64,000 bases of DNA from Owenia fusiformis (GCA_903813345.2 CAIIXF020000012.1:30901001-30965000); one strand, 5' to 3'; numbered from the stretch's first letter, positions 12,001 to 23,409 are shown. The notes: generated from the letters alone by a model not told the origin. Numbers and translations are program-made.

Positions 12001-13633
12001 TTGATTCAAATCTTAGATGCTGATGCCTAGGGACATAGGAACTCTGCTCGAGAAAGGATTTTCCAAATGGCAGCTAAATTTCAAAATGGCGGCCATTTTT
12101 CGTAAAAAAACGTTATCTTTGATAACTCAAATACCATTGAATGGATTTGGTTTAAATTTTAGATGCTGATGCCTACGGACATAGGAGCTCTGCTCAAGAA
12201 AGGATTTTCAAGATGGCAGCTAAATCATTTCAAAATGGCGGCCATTTTTCATAAAAAAACATTATCTTTGATAACTCAAATACCAGTTGACGGATTTGGT
12301 TCAAATTCTATATGCTGATGCCTAGAGACAAAGAAGTTCTGCTCAAAAATAAATTTTCAAGATGGCCACTGAATTTCAAAATGGCCGCCATTTTTCGTAT
12401 AAAAACGTAATTAATGATAACTCAAATACTAGTGGATGGATTTGGTTCCAATTTTATATGCTGATGTTTAGGGAAAAGGGAGATCTCCTTCAGAAGAAAT
12501 TTCAAAGGCGATAGCTGAATTTCAAAATAGCTGCCATTTTTCATTAAAAAAGTAATCTTTAATAACCCAGATACCATTGGACGGACATTCTCTGCTAAAG
12601 AAGAAATCTAAAGATGACAGCTGAATTTCAAAATGGCAACCATGTTTCATAAAGACATAATCTTTGATAATTCAAATACCAGTGGATGAATTTGGCTCAA
12701 TTTTTTTTATCAAAACATGTTTTGTTCGGTGGGATTTGCTACTCCGTGGAGTTGCTGTTTTTCTAGTTATTTCATTGCATTGGTTCACACTTTGTATTTT
12801 TTGGGTTCAAACTTTGTATTCCATTGGTTCAAACTTTGTATTCCATTGGTTCAAACTTTGTATTCCATTGGTTCACACTTTGTATTTCATTGGCTCACAC
12901 TTTGACTCATTTCATTCATTCCCACTTGGTATTTGATTGTAAATTGAACTATGTTCATAACCGCGCTATGAAAAATCATAATTTGAAAATTATTTTGTGT
13001 CTGAGCTTCAACTGTAATGTTTTTGTAACACTAGTTAATTCTGTTAATATTATTTGACTGGTGGTCTGCATTGGTGTTCAATTTGCACATCCATAACAAC
13101 TGTTACACTTTTGTAATTACAACCAGGTGGTGATATTTTGTCATGGTGATTGCTTGTTTTGAAGTTTCACTATTTAACTCTCATTTCTCATTTTTCAGGG
13201 TGAGGCTTCATCAAATACTGATGGCACAACAGCAGTAACCAAAACTGAGAACATTGATGCAAGCAATGAAACAAAACCAACAAATAACGCAATAGAAAAC
13301 TCGGATGCACAAGCTCATGAACAAATCACGGAAGTGGAAAATAAAAACCCTGAATCTGATAATACCACAAAGGCAGCCATTAATAGCAAAACCCAAACTC
13401 AAATCAATGACGGAAAAACGAACTCAAATGAAACCAGTGTAGGGAAATCAAATAAGGAAACAAAATGTGACACGGAGAATTGTTGTCACGATCACGATAA
13501 AAAGGAGATGACTGATTCGCAGATTCAGCAGTCAATATGGACAAAAGTTGAAGTTAGTTTTAACCAATCAGCACGCGAACTTTCCTCGTTACTTTCTAGG
13601 AAGATTCAATTTTTGAAGAGCATGAGATTATGA
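94..13633 (+). CDS. NAA25: NAA25 (NatB auxiliary subunit), 3' part, 12 exons
   Basis: Non-catalytic helical-repeat subunit of the NatB N-terminal acetyltransferase; by family knowledge it anchors NAA20 to ribosomes. Exons read from splice sites and phase: 94-204, 860-929, 1170-1269, 1568-1615, 2189-2292, 2456-2633, 8281-8493, 9337-9520, 9900-9997, 10401-10511, 10949-11104, 13199-13633. All phases agree, giving 601 codons to a TGA. Diagnostic stretches are SNFQFKLLLIKLYS, TSEYIIGSYKYGSFSK, RDFDTMITWDPEGK and a lysine-rich segment in the 10401 exon, all in the order expected for the C-terminal half of the human protein. The N-terminal half and start lie before the window. The last exon carries about 100 extra low-complexity residues with a Cys/His cluster before a conserved terminal helix. 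The intron 2634-8280 is inflated by a tandem array and a 4.5-kb element. Family assignment is firm; exact splice usage in the array is inferred. Confidence 0.9.
360..655. repeat. ~61-bp minisatellite in NAA25 intron
   Basis: Four to five imperfect copies built from CCCAGACCAAGACAACTTG and CCAAGACAAATAGACC words. Open reading frames across it on the minus strand are repeat artefacts. Confidence 0.85.
2532..2694 (+). repeat. 129-bp exon/donor array, copy 1 and start of copy 2
   Basis: Copy 1 (2532-2660) is the last 34 codons of the NAA25 exon plus its donor and 27 intronic bases. Copy 2 starts at 2661 and is cut at 2694 by the fold-back element; it resumes at 7167. Confidence 0.85.
3150..3725. 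repeat. 309-bp direct duplication inside left arm
   Basis: The block beginning TTACATGATTGGTCAGTGTC occurs at 3161 and again at 3470, followed both times by the same CATACTAGAGTAGATGATTG module, with small differences. Confidence 0.8.
5330..5442. mobile_element. small palindromic MITE-like element
   Basis: Begins AGAGCAGGCGTGATATTGAC and ends with the near-inverse (GTCAATATAACACCTGCTCT). About 113 bp, nested in the larger fold-back element. Confidence 0.5.
7167..7753 (+). repeat. 129-bp exon/donor array, rest of copy 2 to copy 6
   Basis: Copies begin at 7265, 7394, 7523 and 7652. Each contains the 102-nt coding end of the NAA25 exon with an open frame and a GAG|gtaggtg donor at 7238, 7367, 7496, 7625 and 7754. 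The intronic part has an in-frame TAA, so read-through would terminate. The minus-strand 145-codon frame is an artefact of a period divisible by three. Confidence 0.9.
8565..9128. mobile_element. CAGTAAAACCT...CACTG family element
   Basis: Starts CAGTAAAACCTGTCTAAGTGG and ends ACTTTACAGGTTTCACTG, with GTTCCACTT repeats inside. A central stretch (about 8975-9065) holds ACTCCGGA words. Same family as copies at 31149, 40417, 47090 and 48860. Confidence 0.65.
11105..11548 (+). repeat. 21-bp minisatellite starting at a splice donor
   Basis: Repeats of TTTCATTGGTTCACACTTTGTA type begin directly in the donor gtaggtatttcattgg of the 10949-11104 exon. Long frames in all three plus phases are artefacts of the period being divisible by three. 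Confidence 0.9.
11549..12735. mobile_element. element with ~147-bp internal tandem units
   Basis: Inserted in the 21-bp minisatellite, which resumes at about 12775. Starts ATCCCACCCAAGTTCGAGGG, then CCGT repeats, then about seven units with GATAACTCAAA...ATGGCGGCCATTTTTC. Unit starts at 11828, 11975, 12121, 12270 and 12416 give spacings of 146-149 bp. The right end GGTGGGAT near 12735 is the inverse of the left ATCCCACC. Confidence 0.6.
12775..12915 (+). repeat. second block of the 21-bp minisatellite
   Basis: About six diverged copies (TATTCCATTGGTTCAAACTTTG), the right remainder of the array split by the preceding element. Confidence 0.8.
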
Positions 13634-13808
13634 AAGTATGGCATTATAGTGTGGTTTTTATACAATTATATAATATGTTGCTTCATTTTTGTTGAACCTA
13701 TATGCATTTTGTATGTGATACCAGTGTTAAAGGGCAGTGGCTGTAATTCTGATTCGAAGGAAACCCAAACTGTTTTTCAGTTAATGATAATCTGTTACTT
13801 GTATTCTT

Positions 13809-13814
13809 AATAAA
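13809..13814 (+). terminator. poly(A) signal AATAAA of NAA25
   Basis: AATAAA about 175 nt after the NAA25 stop codon; no closer canonical hexamer was seen. Confidence 0.55.
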
Positions 13815-15511
13815 CTTTGGTGCACACCATATTTTCTGAAAATATTGAACCTTGAAAAAAATTCCTTGCCTTTTAAGTGCAAGCAGCGTAACAAGGTATG
13901 AATTGAATTGAATATGTACGCACAAGATATAAAGGGAAAGGACCAAAAACAGAATATAACAAGAAAACATCTACGAGTACACCAGTCATACACAGAAAAC
14001 AAACCCCAACTATCCCAAGTCATGATCTACCATGAAAAGAAACCAGGTCTAATATCCCCCTCTCCCCTAACCATTCAAGTATAATTAATTTCAAGTATCT
14101 TGAGTTATTAAGGATCCGAATTATAGCTATTAATCCTTAAAAAATATGGTTTTTGAATTGTTTATGAAGAAATTCTAGCATTCTGCATATTGTAGAAATT
14201 CATCCCATTCTTCTGTTAATAACCTGCATTCATTCATTGTTATGTCCTTTACACAATAATTAATTTTATGAAAATATATTTCCAATTTTATTGAATATCT
14301 GAATTTTTCCCAATCTGCATCTGCATTGTTAAAACGAATGAAATGTTTGCTTATTTGTTCTGTAAAAAATATACCAACTTTCGCACATTTTATTGGTGCA
14401 TTAGCAAAAACTTTATGGGGGCTTCATGTTACACTGTCTGTCTTCATATTTATTAAAAAAGCATTTCTTGAATTAACTAGCATTTAATATTTAATTTGAA
14501 CAGGTTTATTGAATGAAAGGTATTGTTATTAATTGTCCGAAATGTGAAGAATAATGTATTGCAATACAAATATATTTTGAAAATTGAGTTACAAGTTGTT
14601 TGTTTGTTTTTATAGCTCTTTTTTAAGTGCTATATTGTGGTCTCATGTTGATTGGTGTGAGCATCTATTTTTCAAAAATCTTTTTGAATAAGTTTTAAAA
14701 ACACGAGAAATAGATAATGAATGATAAAAATATATTTCCAAACTTTACACAGGGCCTTTAGCTTTATTTCCAACACAACTCCACTGCTGTAAGTAACATC
14801 ATCTTGCCTATATGCCAGGATTTCTGAGTTCACCAATAGAGGTCACTATTTATTTAACATATTTATGTCACCACTTTATGCTGACATAACACTCAACACA
14901 AAATTATGAATTGGTCCTGTATATATAGATATTATTTATTTCTATTAGAAATACATTCAAAACAATAGAAAAATACTACAAATATTATGCTATTTTATTC
15001 ACCTTTCCCCAAAGTCAGCTCATGAATATTATAATTAGCAAATCTGAAATCTCTGACGTCAGAGTAGGGCAGATTTTCGCGGGAAAATCCTAACACATTA
15101 CAAGTCAATGGGAATCGTGACAGAAACGGGTTAATTTTATTGTCAAATTATGTTGAGTAGTAATAATATTTATGACAAATGTAATGGAATTTAATTAATT
15201 ATACTCCCGTCTATATTCCCCCTTCTTTATATATTGTTCTGGGGAATCAAATGAATAGAGAAATATTGATGTGAAAAGTCCTATGTTTCCTGTACATTTT
15301 CAAATAAGGCCGACTGTACAAAACCCCATGTTTTGTTCTTGACTGTCAAAATGTCAAAATCTTAAGTTTGTGTAATATTTTTAACCTTGAAAAAAAAGTA
15401 TTCGACTCTCAAATCTGGGCCAAAGCGTTACTTTCACTTACGTTCAGCCACTTAATATACCACATGACAATGTTACTTTTATGTTCATAACTTTATATTC
15501 ATAACAATTCG
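13815..15511. other. gene-free stretch after NAA25
   Basis: AT-rich unique-looking DNA. No spliced coding pattern seen on either strand. The only structure noted is a diverged inverted repeat end near 15000. Confidence 0.5.
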
Positions 15512-15742
15512 GCACCATCTTACGTTAAACGGATTTTCGAACGATATAAATCACCTCAGACGCGAGTTCTTAGAACAACCAACGACTACAAATTACCAGC
15601 CTCAATTAGTAAAAAATGGAAACGGGAACAGTTTGCTCAATGATAACCTTGTGGAACCGTCTTCCTAGAGACCACAAGGAAACGAACAGCTTCTCACTTT
15701 TTAAAAAACAACTAAACGATCACCTCACCAAAAACACCGAAC
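15512..15742 (+). pseudogene. non-LTR reverse transcriptase C-terminal fragment
   Basis: Two overlapping frames give a typical C-terminus of a CR1/L2-like retrotransposon polymerase: APSYVKRIFERYKSPQTRVL, then after a frameshift near 15645 TLWNRLPRDHK and FKKQLNDHL. The WNxLP...FKxxL pattern is the diagnostic part. The frame is cut at 15742 by a palindromic insertion; the natural stop probably lies at about 16786. No upstream polymerase motifs are visible, so the copy is 5'-truncated. Confidence 0.7.
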
Positions 15743-16746
15743 CCACGGGGTACCATCGAATAATTTTGGCAACGTACCGGAGAACGACATTTTACTAAGA
15801 AATGGCAATAATTTAGCACAATATATTTTTTAAATAGAGTTCTACTTTGATTTTGACAAAAGTAAGTATTCAATGCAATGGCTATTTCATTCATGAGTTT
15901 GTAGGAATTCTGTTGGAACCCAGTTCTGATCAAGTACGAAGTTATTGAAATCGGCGCAGTCGGACTTTACTCCGAAAGATGGTTTTTCGATTATAACTTT
16001 TTACAACATTTAAGTATAGACTTTTGAAAAAAGTACAGAATAGTCCTTATACTATTAAATAATTTTGTTATTTCTGATTCACACGACTCTGATTTGTTTA
16101 ATTAAGAAAAAAGTTTTAAAAATATTACTTAGGAACGTAACCGGAGCTGGGAACGTAACCGGAGCAGATCAGTTGAATTATATAATTTAAAAAAATAAAA
16201 TATATGATTTAAAGCATATATATTAATAAATACGCATTCGAACAATCCCGTATGTTTTTAAATTAGTATATGTGCTATAAATCATATATTTTAATTTTTT
16301 TGATTAAATAATTCAACTGATCTGCTCCGGTTACGTTCCCAGCTCCGGTTACGTTCCTAAGTAATATTTTTAAAACTTTTTTTTTAATTAAACAAATCAG
16401 AGTCGTGTGAATCAGAAATAACAGAATTATTCAAAAGTATAAGGACTATTCTGTACTTTTTTCAAAAGTCTATACTTAAATGTTGTGAAAAGTTATAATC
16501 GAAAATCCATCTTTCGGAGTAAAGTCCGTCTGCGCCGATTTCAATAACTTCGAACTTGATCAGAACTGGGTTCCAACAGAATTCCTACAAACTCATGAAT
16601 GAAATAGTTATTGCATGGAATACTTACTTTTGTCAAAATCAAAATAGAACTCTAGTTAAAAAATATATTGTGCTAAATTATTGCCATTTCTTAGTAAAAT
16701 GTCGTTCTCCGGTACGTTGCCAAAAGTATTCGATGGTACCCCGTGG
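15743..16746. mobile_element. 1-kb palindromic (fold-back) element
   Basis: Ends CCACGGGGTACCATCG and its inverse CGATGGTACCCCGTGG. Arms of about 480 bp run nearly to the centre (about 16240-16280) with few mismatches. Target AAC is duplicated (15740-15742, 16747-16749). Removing the element and one AAC restores the retrotransposon frame into ACCGAACCTACAATTTC. The two similar 70-codon frames on opposite strands are the same arm read twice. Confidence 0.8.
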
Positions 16747-18227
16747 AACCTACAATTTCAACCTCTAAACTTAGATGTTACTAAATACAAAACATTAAAA
16801 AATAAGACAAATTTTTCTAATTTTTGGCGACAAAGATCTGACAAATGAAAACAATTCCAAAATCTTTAAGGCTGTTTTGAATTTCATTAAATAATCGATA
16901 TATAGTAATTCAAATTCAGGGCACCAACGGGGGTACAGACAGGTAGAAAAACAGATAGTATCTAAATTATATTTTTTTTTTTACTCTAATAATGACTTTG
17001 ACTAAATGTTATATTATATTGTATTTTAAATTCACTTAAAGCGGCAGTAGAAATGCCCTTTATGGGCGATTACGCCGTGAATAACAATGAAGATTTATCT
17101 ATGATTTTAAGAAATAAAGAGTATTTATTATAAATAAAAAAACTTTTATGTCTGCCGAAGAATTTGACAATGGTTACATGAGTGATTACTAATTTCATTG
17201 AACAATGTTAAGGCCATTCATGTAAGCTTATTGTTTTACCGACAATCGTCTATTTTAAGAGATTTATCTCTTGAAAAGCCCATGGGCGTTCTTTTAAATA
17301 TCGAACTTTTTAGAGAACTTTTAGGATATTTTTGGACGTAGACCTACAAGAGAGAAACTCCGGCGGTTTACCAAGAGGGAGCTTTTTGACAGTTTTGGCA
17401 AAAAATCATGCAAAATGTGCTCAGAATGGTGAAAAGCTGCATAATTTTAAAGAGTATCTGACCAGACCTGCAAAAATACATGACCAATCCCAAATTATTT
17501 GGGCAACCCGATGAGAAAAATGCAAGTGGACTCTGACTTTTAAAACTGTTCTTCATATATTTTTTTTATTAGAAACATAATGAACTATTTAATTGAATAA
17601 TCATGATAAATGTATATTCCTAATCCATACAGTCTTATTGTTTGAATAATTGTCAATTTTTGGTTTGCGTAATTGAATTCACTTTGTTAAAAGACTAGCA
17701 GTCGTATCACAATTATTTCTATGGTTTGATTTACAGGATGGTGTATTTAAGACACAGTTTAAGGCAAAATAGTCAGAAAATATATTTCACTTTGTTTTGT
17801 TATCATTTTATAATGAGATCTATTTCACTCATTCGGCGATCTAATAGTAATTGAAGTTTTGTCGCGAAATGTGCCCTGCTTTGACGTCATTGATTTTCAT
17901 CGACCAATCAGCGCAGCGGTCAAATTAGTACACTTTGGACTTTGGGGAAAGGTGAATAGGTTGTTCTAAGAATCAAAATTGTATGAAAAATTATTCTTGT
18001 AGTTCATGATCCTGGAAACTGTGAACATTTTAAAATTCAGGTTTTTGAAAATTGACTGTCAGTGTATTGTACAGAACAGCCTAACCCTTGAAATAAGCTA
18101 ATTTCCAAAGTAGCCGACCATACACAGCAAAATCCATGTATCAGACAACTTTCATACAGACCAAAATTGTTGGTAGATATTCCTTACCAGAGTTCACAAC
18201 TAAGGTCGAAGCATGATTGCCCAATTT

Positions 18228-18976
18228 CACATATTCGCATTCAGTTCATTGCCCAATACACAACCAGTTTTTCCAATTTCATTGCCAAGAGTGAAAAGTG
18301 ATTGCCCAATTTAACATATTGGCATTTAGTTCATTGCACAACCAGAGTTTCCAATTTCATTGCCAAGAGTGAAGTGATTGCGCAATTTAACATATTGGCA
18401 TTTAGTTCATTGCCCAATACACAATCAGTTTTTCCAATTTCATTGCCAAGAGTGAAAAGTGATTGCCCAATTTAACATATTGGCATTTAGTTCATTGCCC
18501 AATACACAACCAGTTTTTCCAATTTCATTGCCAAGAGTGAAAAGTGATTGCCCAATTTAACATATTGGCATTTAGTTCATTGCCCAATACACAATCAGTT
18601 TTTCCAATTTCATTGCCAAGAGTGAAAAGTGATTGCCCAATTTAACATATTGGCATTTAGTTCATTGCCCAATACACAACCAGTTTTTCCAATTTCATTG
18701 CCAAGAGTGAAAAGTGATTGCCCAATTTAACATATTGGCATTTAGTTCATTGCCCAATACACAATCAGTTTTTCCAATTTCATTGCCAAGAGTGAAAAGT
18801 GATTGCCCAATTTAACATATTGGCATTTAGTTCATTGCCCAATACACAATCAGTTTTTCCAATTTCATTGCCAAGAGTGAAAAGTGATTGCCCAATTTAA
18901 CATATTGGCATTTAGTTCATTGCCCAATACACAACCAGTTTTTCCAATTTCATTGCCAAGAGTGAAAAGTGATTGC
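18228..18976. repeat. 85-bp tandem array
   Basis: About nine copies starting GCCAAGAGTGAAAAGTGATT. Starts at 18284, 18362, 18445, 18530 and 18615 show two shorter early units and then an exact 85-bp period. Internal CAATCAGT/CAACCAGT variants are interspersed. Confidence 0.95.
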
Positions 18977-20177
18977 CGGGCAGCTATGAGTTTCAAATCC
19001 TGTTCCTAACAAGAACAAGGAATTGTTTTGAAAGCTGTTCTATAAAAAGAGGTGTTTCATAGACAAGTTTTACTGTATTGATAGGACTCGATATTACACG
19101 ATAACATCTTACATATGAATCATTATTTGGTGACACGTGATATACATATTCCATAGTGGCGAATTCATTTGATACTCTACAGAATATTTACAGTAATTTT
19201 CACCTCATTATAGTCATAACTGAGAAATAATTATCTACATCTTTACATACAACAATCACACATGATGAATCGCACATACAACAATAATTACTTACAACTC
19301 GGGGGTTGTCTCAAAAATCAAGTACTTTTTCATGAAACTTATGCCTGGTTTTGTTATATGAAACCTGGTTTTGTTATAGCAACACATTGAATACTAAGTG
19401 AGGGATAAACCAATAATGCCACTTCGATGTTCAATGAGGTTAATAATGAATTTTTTTTTAAAAAAATACTGATTTTTGACTCAACCCCTAATATAAGTAG
19501 TGAGGCCAATAAAACTGAAAATAAGATACGTTTCACATCCAACTATTGCATTTTTTACCATACTGCATGACATTGCTAAACATAATAACACTTCCAAAGG
19601 GCCTGAATACATAATTAATACAATAGTAAAAAACACTGTCTGTATTAATTTTGTACAAACGAATAAAGCTAGCTGACAAGTTTTTGTATAAGCTGTTTTT
19701 TGCATGATTGGACTGGACACAGGCTGTTTATCATCAAAGTTATAATCAAGGTAAGTCCATAAATAGTTGCAATATTTGATAATCCACGATGAGCTTTGAA
19801 TTCTTGATCTTCTTAGATAATGATGTGTATGATATTACAATTTTAGTGTTAAATGTCTATCTGAGGAATATTTTGGCTGTCTGTCATAACTGCCTAGCCA
19901 ACTGATCTGAAATGAAAAATGTTACAGTAAGGAAAAATAAACATTTAATTTGAGTATAATACAGCTTCAAATGTGCCCCATCACGGTGAAATAAATTAAG
20001 CAATTTCCTCAATACACCATTGAAAAGCTCAAAATGTCAGTTTATATAGTTTTACTAACTACACAGTCATCCAAAAAATAACCATTCCATTACCCTTATT
20101 TAATGAATTTCAATTTAATTTTACAATTCACAATTTTTCACTAAATTCTAATTCAACATTTTTCCGTCTATTTTATC
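18977..20177. other. gene-free stretch downstream of MGST3
   Basis: No gene. A right-end remnant of the CAGTAAAACCT family sits at about 19035-19080. A possible MGST3 3'-UTR exon could start at 19909 on the minus strand (acceptor TTTCATTTCAG), unproven. Confidence 0.4.
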
Positions 20178-20183
20178 TTTATT
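20178..20183 (-). terminator. poly(A) signal of MGST3
   Basis: TTTATT on the plus strand, i.e. AATAAA on the coding strand, about 125 nt after the stop codon. Confidence 0.5.
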
Positions 20184-20305
20184 ATAAGTATAAATTGTGA
20201 AAAAAAGTTCATTTTTGACAGAAAATGTGACGCTCCACATTTCATCAGAGGACACATTTGTTATGATTTAAAAACATTAGCCACTTACACTTGAGAACAC
20301 CTGTT

Positions 20306-23300
20306 TTAAAGCCAGCCAAGTTGACGTACGGCTAATCCTAGGACTCCTCCGAGTAACACCAGCTCAGATAAATGCAAGAGTGGTCCTCCCCAGACTCTGT
20401 TTTTGGGATCTGAAATTGAAACAGGGTGGCATGTTATTATGATTTTCAACAGGGTGACAAATTATTTTCAGATTTCAGGAGGGTGACAAGTTATTTTCAG
20501 ATTTCAGGAGGGTGACATGTTATTTTCAGATTTTCAACAGGGTGGTATGTTATTATCAGATTTCAGGAGGGTGACAAGTTATTTTCAGATTTCAGGAGGG
20601 TGACAAGTTATTTTCAGATTTCAGCAGGGTGACAAGTTATTTTCAGATTTCAGCAGGGTGGCATGTTATTTTCAGATTTCAGCAGGGTGGCATGTTATTT
20701 TCAGATTTCAGCAGGGTGACAAGTTATTTTCAGATTTTTATCAAGGCATTACACCTCTGATGTTTGGTAGATATACATGTAATGTATCTGAGTGAATTAT
20801 GTATATTTTTGGTTATTTTTGAAATTATTAATCTACAAGCCTGACAAACACATTTCATTACAGGCTCAAAGCACATGCATTCTGTTAAAAGCTCAGGTAA
20901 CACATACATTTTATAGAAACCTAATTTGGAAAATTAGTTTCATATTAAAACAGCCATGTATTACATACAGGGTGTGCCAAAACCATGCCATGTTTTATAC
21001 ATAATTTTAAAGATAAATCATTTCCTGACAATATGACACGATTTGATTGAAAAACCTTTGTTTTCTAGTTGAGTTAGAAGCTAATAAAGTCTAACAATAT
21101 TGCACAAACCTCCAGTGTAGTAACCCTTAGCGTATAGTATACGTCCCAGTAAGTAAGTGGATCCAGCAACGGCACTGATTTTCTACAAGAGACAAAAACA
21201 TTAACATCACAACATACAGTAGAGAAGAGGCAAAGGGGTGTCACACTGCCAGAGTCCAGGTTTCCCATTAACCAATATTCGTTCTTTGAAAATTCACTAC
21301 CAAATCTTCAAATTGTCTTATTTTCTCAAAATACCTACATGAACATCCCATCACCAATTCTCTGATCTTTCACTTTTTACGTAATCATTTTCCTCAATTT
21401 TTCTCAGTCTATTTCGCTGGATTCACACCTGTTAACTGCTATCTTTCAATAACACATGTTTTGAATGAGTATACTCAACAGCAGATACAAGGAAAATGCC
21501 AGTTATGGAAGTATACTTGATGACAGGCAGGAACAAGACATTCAGATACAAAATGTCGCCACCTACCATTTGTTATAAACATCAACCATCCAACTTAAAC
21601 TGCTGAATGCAAATTGCCGAACACCATCCACAAAAAAGTTGGAGACCATGTAACAATATGTCACTACTTGTGGTTTTGACGTAATAAATGGCAAAGAATA
21701 CTTACAGGATATTGTAGACCACTGACTGAAAGGAGGAACAGGTAGCCAGCATAGCTCTCTAAGCTGAAACATAAAGTAGCATATCACTACATGCAGTTTA
21801 ATTCATTGAAAAAATCGGTGTTTTCAGCTTTGATTTAATTTTTGCATGCATGTTTTGGGTGAGCTAGTTCTTTAAAACATTTTGCGCAGTTTCTAATGTT
21901 TTTGTATCATTCTTAAATCTTACATGTCTATCTCTTATAATTTGCTCTAAAACATGTTCTGGCTGGCTATTTTTGATAGGTTTTGGTGTGCTGTTACTTA
22001 TATCTTCATGTGTACAATTTTTTAATGTTTTGGTGTGTCATTTTTCCATGTTTTGGTGTGCTATTTTTCCACATGTTTTGGTGTATTGTTATTTTTTACA
22101 TATTTATCATATGTGTGGTATTTTTTACATGTTTTGGTGTGCTGTTTTTACATGTTTTGGTGTGCTGTTATTACTTACGTGCTTTGGTGTACTATTCTTA
22201 CATGTTTTTGTGTGCTGTTGTTACTTACATGTTTTGGTGTGCTGTTGTTACTTACATGTTTCGATGTGCTGTTGATACTAACATGTTTTGGTTTGCTATT
22301 TTTACATGTTTTGGTGTGCTGTTATTACTTACATGCTTTGGTGTGCTATTTTTACATGTTTTTCTATGCTGTTGTTACTTACATGTTTTGGTGTGCTGTT
22401 GTTACTAACATGCTTTGGTGTGCTATTTTTACATGTTTTGGTGTGCTATTTTTCCACATGTTTTGGTGTATTGTTATTTTTTACATATTTATATGTGGTA
22501 TTTTTCACATGTTTTGGTGTGCTACTTTTACATGTTTTGGTGTGCTGTTGATACTTACGTGTTTTGGTGTGCTCTCTGTACGCAGTTGAATTCCTTGCTG
22601 TCCTTACTGTAGAGGTCTGGATACTGAAATAATTCCAATAATTCATTTTAAACCTTTTTTAGACATTTAAAAAAGAAGTCACCTCTCAAGCTAGCCACAT
22701 AGCATAGAGGTTGTGTGTTTGAGACTTCAGTACCCTATGTATAATAAATACTTATTCATTATTCTAAATATTGTAATTATAAGTTATCATCGGAACTTTC
22801 CATTAATGCACTGGTTGCCCTAACAAATAGTCACACAAAAATGATATGTTTCAAATTTTTTATTATTTCGTAGAGAAATATTTGCTTTTTTAATCAAAAC
22901 CAAACAGGTCCATACTATCAATCTAGTTGTAGAGGTCAGGGAGATATTTTACCTCTTGATGATTGTGGGAGAATTAAAATAAGAAAGAATTAGGACTATT
23001 TCTCCTATATGCAGGCCCGTAGCCAGGATTTGCCAAGGGGGGCTTCAGTTTTCAAAAATTTCCAGGGGGTTTCACTTTGGACAATTTTGGCCCAAATATG
23101 GCTAAAATCACTTGAGAAGTGCTCAAAATGGTGAAAAGCTGGATGAACCCCCCTTGGCTACGGACCTGATATGCATATAACCAGTTACCTCTACACCATA
23201 CTTCTTCCTGGCCTTGCCCACATTAATCGCCATCCACATGTTCACAAAGACACTGCCTGCGCCTGTTAATAGCACATAGCCAAACCCCTCAGGTAGAGCT

Positions 23301-23326
23301 TCGTAAAGTTTAGAGTGTGCAACCAT
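20306..23326 (-). CDS. MGST3: microsomal glutathione S-transferase 3, complete
   Basis: Integral-membrane MAPEG enzyme; the family has glutathione transferase/peroxidase activity and acts in leukotriene and lipid-hydroperoxide metabolism at ER or outer mitochondrial membranes. Coding exons on the minus strand: 23326-23189, 22623-22559, 21763-21706, 21182-21110, 20409-20306. Phases agree, giving 145 residues against about 152 in human. The signature FNCVQRAHQNTLE is at residues 58-70, preceded by NVGKARKKYGVEYPDLYS and followed by GRILYAKGYYTGDP. Four hydrophobic segments fit the fold. It ends LGWL, without the cysteine-containing human tail. An acceptor (TTTTATTTTAG) sits 15 nt before the ATG, so a 5'-UTR intron is likely. 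A MITE lies 20 nt past the exon 1 donor and minisatellites flank the exon 2 donor and the exon 5 acceptor. Confidence 0.93.
20421..20740. repeat. 29-bp minisatellite next to MGST3 exon 5 acceptor
   Basis: About ten copies of GGGTGACAAGTTATTTTCAG units with 29-bp spacing, starting about 12 nt upstream (in transcript terms) of the last acceptor. Confidence 0.9.
21978..22573 (-). repeat. minisatellite derived from MGST3 exon 2 donor
   Basis: About twenty units of 20-28 bp. On the coding strand a full unit is AGCACACCAAAACAT followed by gtaagtaacaac. The exon 2 end is AGCACACCAAAACAC|gtaagtatcaac, so the array repeats the RAHQN-coding bases plus the 5' splice site. Several copies keep the gtaag donor (for example near 22170, 22235, 22325, 22380). 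The 141-184 codon plus-strand frames are artefacts. Confidence 0.9.
23012..23168. mobile_element. CAGG...CCTG MITE in MGST3 intron 1
   Basis: Ends CAGGCCCGTAGCCAGG and CCTTGGCTACGGACCTG, 157 bp, flanked by a direct ATATG on each side. The 5-bp duplication with CAGG ends resembles short-duplication hAT elements. Related diverged pieces are near 17390 and 39705. Confidence 0.7.
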
Positions 23327-23409
23327 CTTGATTCCGAATTACTAAAATAAAATGTCTCTCATTATTATAACCAGTTAAAACAAGATTATTTTCTTATACA
23401 AATTGTATA

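Larger units (their letters stand above)
14995..17965. mobile_element. possible old element with diverged terminal inverted repeats
   Basis: TTCACCTTTCCCCAAAGTC at about 15000 is matched inverted near 17950, and inner shared words (TGACGTCA, AGGGCA, TTCGCG) extend the match to about 100 bp. The span holds the reverse-transcriptase remnant and the 1-kb palindrome. No target duplication was resolved. Confidence 0.3.

Noticed and set aside
15712-16768. Two similar ~72-codon proteins on opposite strands
   Set aside because: They are the two arms of one palindrome.
21973-22589. Cys/Phe-rich frames up to 184 codons
   Set aside because: Antisense of the donor-derived minisatellite in MGST3 intron 2.
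22690-22740. tRNA-like gene
   Set aside because: Box A and B resemblance is weak and no acceptor stem can be drawn.
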